From Mesobacillus subterraneus (GTDB lineage Bacteria; Bacillota; Bacilli; Bacillales; Cytobacillaceae), in NCBI RefSeq assembly GCF_020524355.2, contig NZ_CP129019.1, positions 2,790,001 to 2,854,000 of the forward strand: DNA of 64,000 nt, read 5' to 3'. The notes beneath the pieces were generated by a model. It worked only from the letters and a program-made list of their open reading frames with translations, had not been told where the DNA came from and made no database searches. Both the position numbers and the translations under genes were made by a program. Of this stretch, positions 60,191-64,000 are shown one piece after another; position 1 is the stretch's first letter; every line of letters starts with the position of its first letter.

Positions 60191-62149
60191 TTAGTTTGCT
60201 GGTTTTGGCTTCACTGAATCTTTATCTTTAATTAGCAACTGAAGTGCAACTAGAAGGACAAAAAGACCAAGACCGATTATATCCGACATTCCTTCTGGAT
60301 AAATCAGCATAATACCTCCTACTATTCCGAGCACTCTTTCCCACCATTGCAATTTCCTTAACCAATAACCAATGACCCCTGCTCCAATCGCCAGCATACC
60401 AGAAATGGCCGAGAATACCACCCATATTAGTTCTGTCCATGTTGTATTGATCATTAGAAGTTGAGGAGATAACACGAACATATATGGTATGATAAATGCC
60501 GCTATCGCGAGCTTGGCCGAATTTATACCGGTACGCAGTGGTTCTCCACCAGAAACTCCGGCCGCCGCAAATGCTGCAAGAGCAACTGGAGGCGTGATAT
60601 CGGCAATAATGCCAAAATAGAAAACAAACAAGTGAGCTGATAAATCCGGTACACCAAGTAAAATAATCGCTGGTGCAGCAATTGTTGATGTGATAACATA
60701 GTTAGCCGTGGTTGGCGAACCCATTCCTAAAACAATGGCAGCAACCATTGTCAACATCAAAGTAGGAATCAAGTAGCCACCAGAAAGATCAAGCAAGCCA
60801 TTTGCAAGTTTCAATCCAAGTCCAGTCTTAGTAACTACCCCAACAATGATACCTGCCGCAGCTGTAGCTGCCGCCACTCCAAGAGCAGTCCGCGCTCCAT
60901 CGACAAGTGCATCAATCGCATCCTTGAAACCGATTCTCGTCTCTTTGCTGAAAGCACTAACGACAATTGTGGAAAGAATCGACCATAAGGCCGCACGCAT
61001 GATACTCATTCCGCTTACCATCAAAAGAATAACAATCAGGATTGGCAATAGAAGATAAATCTTTTTAAGGACTTCTTTTCTGTCAGGCATTTCTTCATCA
61101 GATAAACCTCGCAGGCCGATCCTTTTTGCTTCAAAATGAGTCATAATCCATATACCAGAGAAATATAACAACGCTGGAATTGTAGCTGCCTTGGCAATTT
61201 CCCAGTAAGTGATTCCGCCACCGATGAATTCAACCATCAGGAACGCTGCCGCTCCCATGATTGGAGGCATTAGCTGTCCTCCTGTTGATGCCGCTGCTTC
61301 TACGGCACCAGCGAATTCTTTCCTGTAGCCAAGTTTTTTCATCATCGGAATCGTAAACGAACCTGATGTCACAACGTTAGCCACTGAGCTTCCACTGATT
61401 GTTCCTTGAAGGGCGCTCGAAAAAATCGCAACCTTTGCTGGTCCTCCAGTACTTTTTCCTGCAACGGCTACAGCGAGATCGTTGAAATATTGACCTACAC
61501 CTGTTTTTACCAGGAAGGCACCGAACAATAAGAATAGAAAGATGAATGTTGATGAAACACCCAAAGGAGTTCCGAGAATGCCCTCAGTAGTAAAGAACAT
61601 CGTCTGGACTAGAGATTCCAGGTCTAGACCCCTGTGTGCCAAAAACCCTGGCATATAAGGTCCAAAAAGAGCATATGCCATGAATATAGCGGCAATAATC
61701 ATGATCGGCAAGCCAACCGTCCTTCGTGTCGCTTCCAGCACCAAGAGGATAGCCGCAATACCAATGTAGAAATCCACCGGTGTCAATCGGCCGACACGGT
61801 TAACGAGTTCATCAATCATAACTGGCCAATAAGCTCCAACAGCTATAGCAATCAGTGCCAATAACAGGTCGTACCATGCAACCTTTTTCACCTTAAGATT
61901 CTTCTTCCTAGCTGGAAACAGTAAGAAAATAAGCGCGAGAGCGAATCCCAAGTGAATGGAACGCTGGAGTTGGGCAGTCAGGACACCAAATATGGATGTG
62001 TACAGCTGGAATACTGAGAAAGCCAGCAGTCCGAAGAAAACAATCCATCCCATCTTGCCAGCCAATTTTCTAGTTGCAGCCTCCGGATCATATTTTTCCA
62101 AAAGCTCTTGTTGTTTTTCTTGAGATACCATTTCTTCATTTGTCGTCAA
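60191..62149 (-). CDS. TRAP transporter permease, fused DctQM type (TAXI system)
   Basis: A 652-residue membrane protein that joins the small four-helix and large twelve-helix TRAP subunits, as in TAXI-type systems. About 16-18 membrane segments are visible. Family marks include SGSSVANVVTSGSFTIPMMKKLGY, FAGAVEAAASTGGQLMPPIMGAAAFLM and MGSPTTANYVITSTIAAPA. It moves a carboxylate-type solute with Na+ or H+. The start TTG 62149 has AAGGAG 9 bases before it and overlaps the DUF1850 gene by 14 bp. Confidence 0.92.
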   Translation of the reverse strand: MTTNEEMVSQEKQQELLEKYDPEAATRKLAGKMGWIVFFGLLAFSVFQLYTSIFGVLTAQLQRSIHLGFALALIFLLFPARKKNLKVKKVAWYDLLLALIAIAVGAYWPVMIDELVNRVGRLTPVDFYIGIAAILLVLEATRRTVGLPIMIIAAIFMAYALFGPYMPGFLAHRGLDLESLVQTMFFTTEGILGTPLGVSSTFIFLFLLFGAFLVKTGVGQYFNDLAVAVAGKSTGGPAKVAIFSSALQGTISGSSVANVVTSGSFTIPMMKKLGYRKEFAGAVEAAASTGGQLMPPIMGAAAFLMVEFIGGGITYWEIAKAATIPALLYFSGIWIMTHFEAKRIGLRGLSDEEMPDRKEVLKKIYLLLPILIVILLMVSGMSIMRAALWSILSTIVVSAFSKETRIGFKDAIDALVDGARTALGVAAATAAAGIIVGVVTKTGLGLKLANGLLDLSGGYLIPTLMLTMVAAIVLGMGSPTTANYVITSTIAAPAIILLGVPDLSAHLFVFYFGIIADITPPVALAAFAAAGVSGGEPLRTGINSAKLAIAAFIIPYMFVLSPQLLMINTTWTELIWVVFSAISGMLAIGAGVIGYWLRKLQWWERVLGIVGGIMLIYPEGMSDIIGLGLFVLLVALQLLIKDKDSVKPKPAN

Positions 62150-62669
62150 GGATATTCACTCCTTCCAATTGCTCCAATATACTAATTTTCTCAATCTTTA
62201 TCCGTACCCTTGTACCAGGTTCAATCGCCTTCGACAACGGGTATGTTAAATTTTCATAAATCAGGGTGTGATTTGCACGGACCTGGCCAAGCCTCAGATC
62301 AAAGTGTGAAAATTCCCTGTTCATATTCGTAATATAGTACTTTCCATCCTTCATTTCAAAGTTCTCTCCATCTGCAACTTCCGATGGCATACCGATAGCA
62401 AAATCCTCATACTCCAGTTCGTATTGACTGATCTTATGGTTATCGGTAACTTTGTAGCTTTCAATTACATCTGACAGATGAATTGAATGCTTATACTTTA
62501 TTTTAAAGACTCCCCCTGTCTGAATCGGTACATAGCAGAGTATATCATTACTTTCAGGGGCTTGAAAAACAAGAGCTTGTTTGTAAGGGATATTGATTAA
62601 GATAATTGCAAAAAAAATGATGAGGGTTAACAGAACGAAGATTTTTGATTTAATCCAGTTTAAATTCAT
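62136..62669 (-). CDS. DUF1850 domain protein, TRAP-associated
   Basis: A 177-residue protein with an N-terminal membrane anchor (IFVLLTLIIFFAIILINI) and an external DUF1850 domain (FKIKYKHSIHLSDVIESYKV; FSHFDLRLGQVRANHTLIY). This domain is repeatedly found next to TAXI-TRAP permeases; its role is not known. GAGG precedes ATG 62669. It overlaps the permease by 14 bp, consistent with a complex. Confidence 0.85.
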   Translation of the reverse strand: MNLNWIKSKIFVLLTLIIFFAIILINIPYKQALVFQAPESNDILCYVPIQTGGVFKIKYKHSIHLSDVIESYKVTDNHKISQYELEYEDFAIGMPSEVADGENFEMKDGKYYITNMNREFSHFDLRLGQVRANHTLIYENLTYPLSKAIEPGTRVRIKIEKISILEQLEGVNILDDK

Positions 62670-62723
62670 ATCACTAGCCTCGCCTGTCCAATGTCTCCGA
62701 TGGAGTACTTTCTTTATAACAGT

Positions 62724-62753
62724 AAAAAATAGACCGGTTGGAAGTTCGGTCTA
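62724..62753 (-). terminator. Terminator/attenuator between binding protein and DUF1850
   Basis: TAGACCG/CGGTCTA stem followed on the minus strand by TTTTTT. Partial read-through would feed DUF1850 and the permease. Confidence 0.72.
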
Positions 62754-62816
62754 TCCTGCCCGGGTTTTCACCCATATAGTGGTCTTATTCTACTTTTTGT
62801 GAAAAAGATGAATTGA

Positions 62817-62847
62817 CCGGACAATATCCTTTCAGGACATTGTCCGG
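62817..62847 (-). terminator. Hairpin just after the TAXI binding-protein gene
   Basis: A 9-bp perfect stem CCGGACAAT/ATTGTCCGG without a T-run. It probably protects the 3' end of the binding-protein mRNA. Confidence 0.6.
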
Positions 62848-62861
62848 CCATGTTCAACCTA

Positions 62862-63860
62862 TTACTGAGCTGCCTTAATGCCTTTTTCATCATAGTACTT
62901 CTGAGCACCTGGATGAACTTCAATTCCAACACCGTTAAGTGCATTTTCCGGCTTGATTTGCTTAGCTTTTGCGTGTGTAACCTGATCAAGGTTCTCAAAA
63001 ATTGACTTAGTGATGTCATATACAAGATCATCAGAAAGGTCAGCTTTTACCACAAGCATCGCTAGAACTGCCACTGTCGGCACTTCTGAATCAAGTTTGT
63101 ATGTTCCAGAAGGTACTACTTCTTTCGCATAGTAAGGATACTTTTCAATAAGCTCTTCAGCTTTGTCAGCGTCAACCGGAACAATAACTACCTTTTCCGT
63201 TGCAGAAAGCTCTTCAACAGCAGCTGTAGGTGTTCCAGCAGTAACGAAAGCAGCATCGATGTTTCCATCTTTTATACCGTTTACTGATTCATCAAAGCTC
63301 AAGTCCTGCTTTTCGATATCATCCAGTGAAAGACCGTAGACTTCAAGGATTTGTTCAGCATTCGCTGCCGTACCAGAACCTGGTGCACCGATTGAGACCT
63401 TCTTGCCTTTTAGGTCTTCTACTGATTTGATTCCTGATTTTTCTGTAGTGACGATTTGAATTGTCTCAGGATACAATGTTCCGATCGCCTTGATATTTTC
63501 GATTTTGTTTCCATCGAACATTAACTTTCCTTCAGTTGCATAGGAAGCGATGTCAGTTTGTGTGAAGGCGATTTCACCTTTATTGTCTTTAATGCTCTGC
63601 ATGTTTTCTGCAGAAGCTCCTGTAGTTTCAGCATTCGTGCTGACTCCAGTAGCATCCGAGACAATTTTGGCAAATGATCCGCCCAACGGGAAGTATGTAC
63701 CACCTGTACCACCAGTAAGGATGCTCATGTATTTTGGCATATCTTCTGATTTTCCTTCTCCGCCGCCCTCTTCTTTAGAGTCGCTGCTACCACATGCAGC
63801 TAGTACCATTGAAAGAACCAGCATTAATGCAGTGAATAAAAGAAACTTTCTTTTTTTCAT
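62862..63860 (-). CDS. TAXI-family TRAP transporter solute-binding lipoprotein
   Basis: A 332-residue lipoprotein. The signal peptide with lipobox VLAAC sits at about residues 19-23, then an acidic/Gly linker. The TAXI fold begins MSILTGGTGGTYFPLGGSFAKIV, with TTGASAENMQSI, GEIAFTQTDIASYA and VSIGAPGSGTAANAEQIL all typical. It captures the solute, often a dicarboxylate or glutamate-like compound, for the fused permease. AAGGGGG precedes ATG 63860. Confidence 0.92.
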   Translation of the reverse strand: MKKRKFLLFTALMLVLSMVLAACGSSDSKEEGGGEGKSEDMPKYMSILTGGTGGTYFPLGGSFAKIVSDATGVSTNAETTGASAENMQSIKDNKGEIAFTQTDIASYATEGKLMFDGNKIENIKAIGTLYPETIQIVTTEKSGIKSVEDLKGKKVSIGAPGSGTAANAEQILEVYGLSLDDIEKQDLSFDESVNGIKDGNIDAAFVTAGTPTAAVEELSATEKVVIVPVDADKAEELIEKYPYYAKEVVPSGTYKLDSEVPTVAVLAMLVVKADLSDDLVYDITKSIFENLDQVTHAKAKQIKPENALNGVGIEVHPGAQKYYDEKGIKAAQ

Positions 63861-63923
63861 CAGAATTCCCCCTTATAGAAATAGAATTGTTCAACATAAT
63901 CTTAACATAAGACTTCACACGAT

Positions 63924-63929
63924 TGTCAA
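63924..63929 (-). promoter_or_regulatory. -35 box of the TAXI-TRAP operon promoter
   Basis: TTGACA on the minus strand, about 65 bp upstream of the binding-protein gene. The -10 is less clear (TTAAGA or TAAGAT, 18-19 bases on). Confidence 0.45.
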
Positions 63930-64000
63930 ACATGTTACTTACTAACTATCCTTCTTACCCGATAGACTTAGATTGCCATAAAAGATTTTTCAAAATACAT

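Overview
The window comes from a Gram-positive, low-to-medium GC, spore-forming member of the Bacillaceae. This rests on Bacillus-type genes: transglutaminase Tgl, two YjcZ-like miniproteins, YugN-like, YppC/DUF2515, YpwA-like M32 carboxypeptidase, FloT with its NfeD partner, YsnF-like and 17M-like stress proteins, and strong AGGAGG ribosome sites. It also rests on promoters that fit SigA, SigB, SigD and SigW, and on operators that fit TreR, CcpA, Rex and LexA. The species cannot be named from this window.

Layout: 1-16.8 kb is ordinary chromosome. It holds an alanyl-tRNA editing protein (cut by the window edge), YugN-like, the trehalose operon treP-treA (treP broken by an amber codon), a DUF1232 stress protein, a small secreted cysteine peptide, an ECF sigma/membrane partner pair, YjcZ-like peptides, a MIP18-type Fe-S protein, a divergent MurE paralogue, Tgl, an NDH-2 behind two Rex sites, CwlK, an SGNH hydrolase and YsnF. 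17-29.8 kb holds a CNNM protein, a SigD-type chemoreceptor, a catalytically degenerate recombinase with a K+/H+ antiporter, a TetR/M32 operon, and a two-permease ABC cluster ending in a pseudo-M1 peptidase. 29.9-31.1 kb is a striking array of 22 tandem 52-bp units, each carrying one hairpin. 31-50 kb returns to chromosome: a NERD protein, yuaF(frameshifted)-floT, DinB, DUF975, a secreted protein/ABC/two-component operon (permease frameshifted), a BCCT transporter, an amino-acid ABC importer, a small M50-like protease, stress proteins and YppC.

50.196-59.061 kb is an integrated genomic island of about 8.8 kb. It lies between 47-bp direct repeats made of the 3' half of a tRNA-Val(GAC) gene. The intact tRNA is at the right end next to the tyrosine integrase. 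The cargo is an AP2/NUMOD-like protein, an HNH nuclease, a replication-initiator-like protein next to iteron-like palindromes, two DUF5659-like miniproteins, a membrane-anchored Mrr-type nuclease, zinc-ribbon and membrane proteins, and a DNA-binding regulator whose start codon is buried in a hairpin. The tRNA's own terminator still lies just outside the far att site, so insertion has put the integrase in the tRNA transcription unit.

59-64 kb is chromosome again: the tRNA promoter, a NUDIX hydrolase, a LexA-controlled WYL-like small protein, and a TAXI-type TRAP system (substrate-binding lipoprotein, DUF1850, fused permease). Three otherwise well-formed chromosomal genes (treP, yuaF, an ABC permease) carry single disrupting changes. 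Whether these are real or sequencing errors is the first thing to settle.
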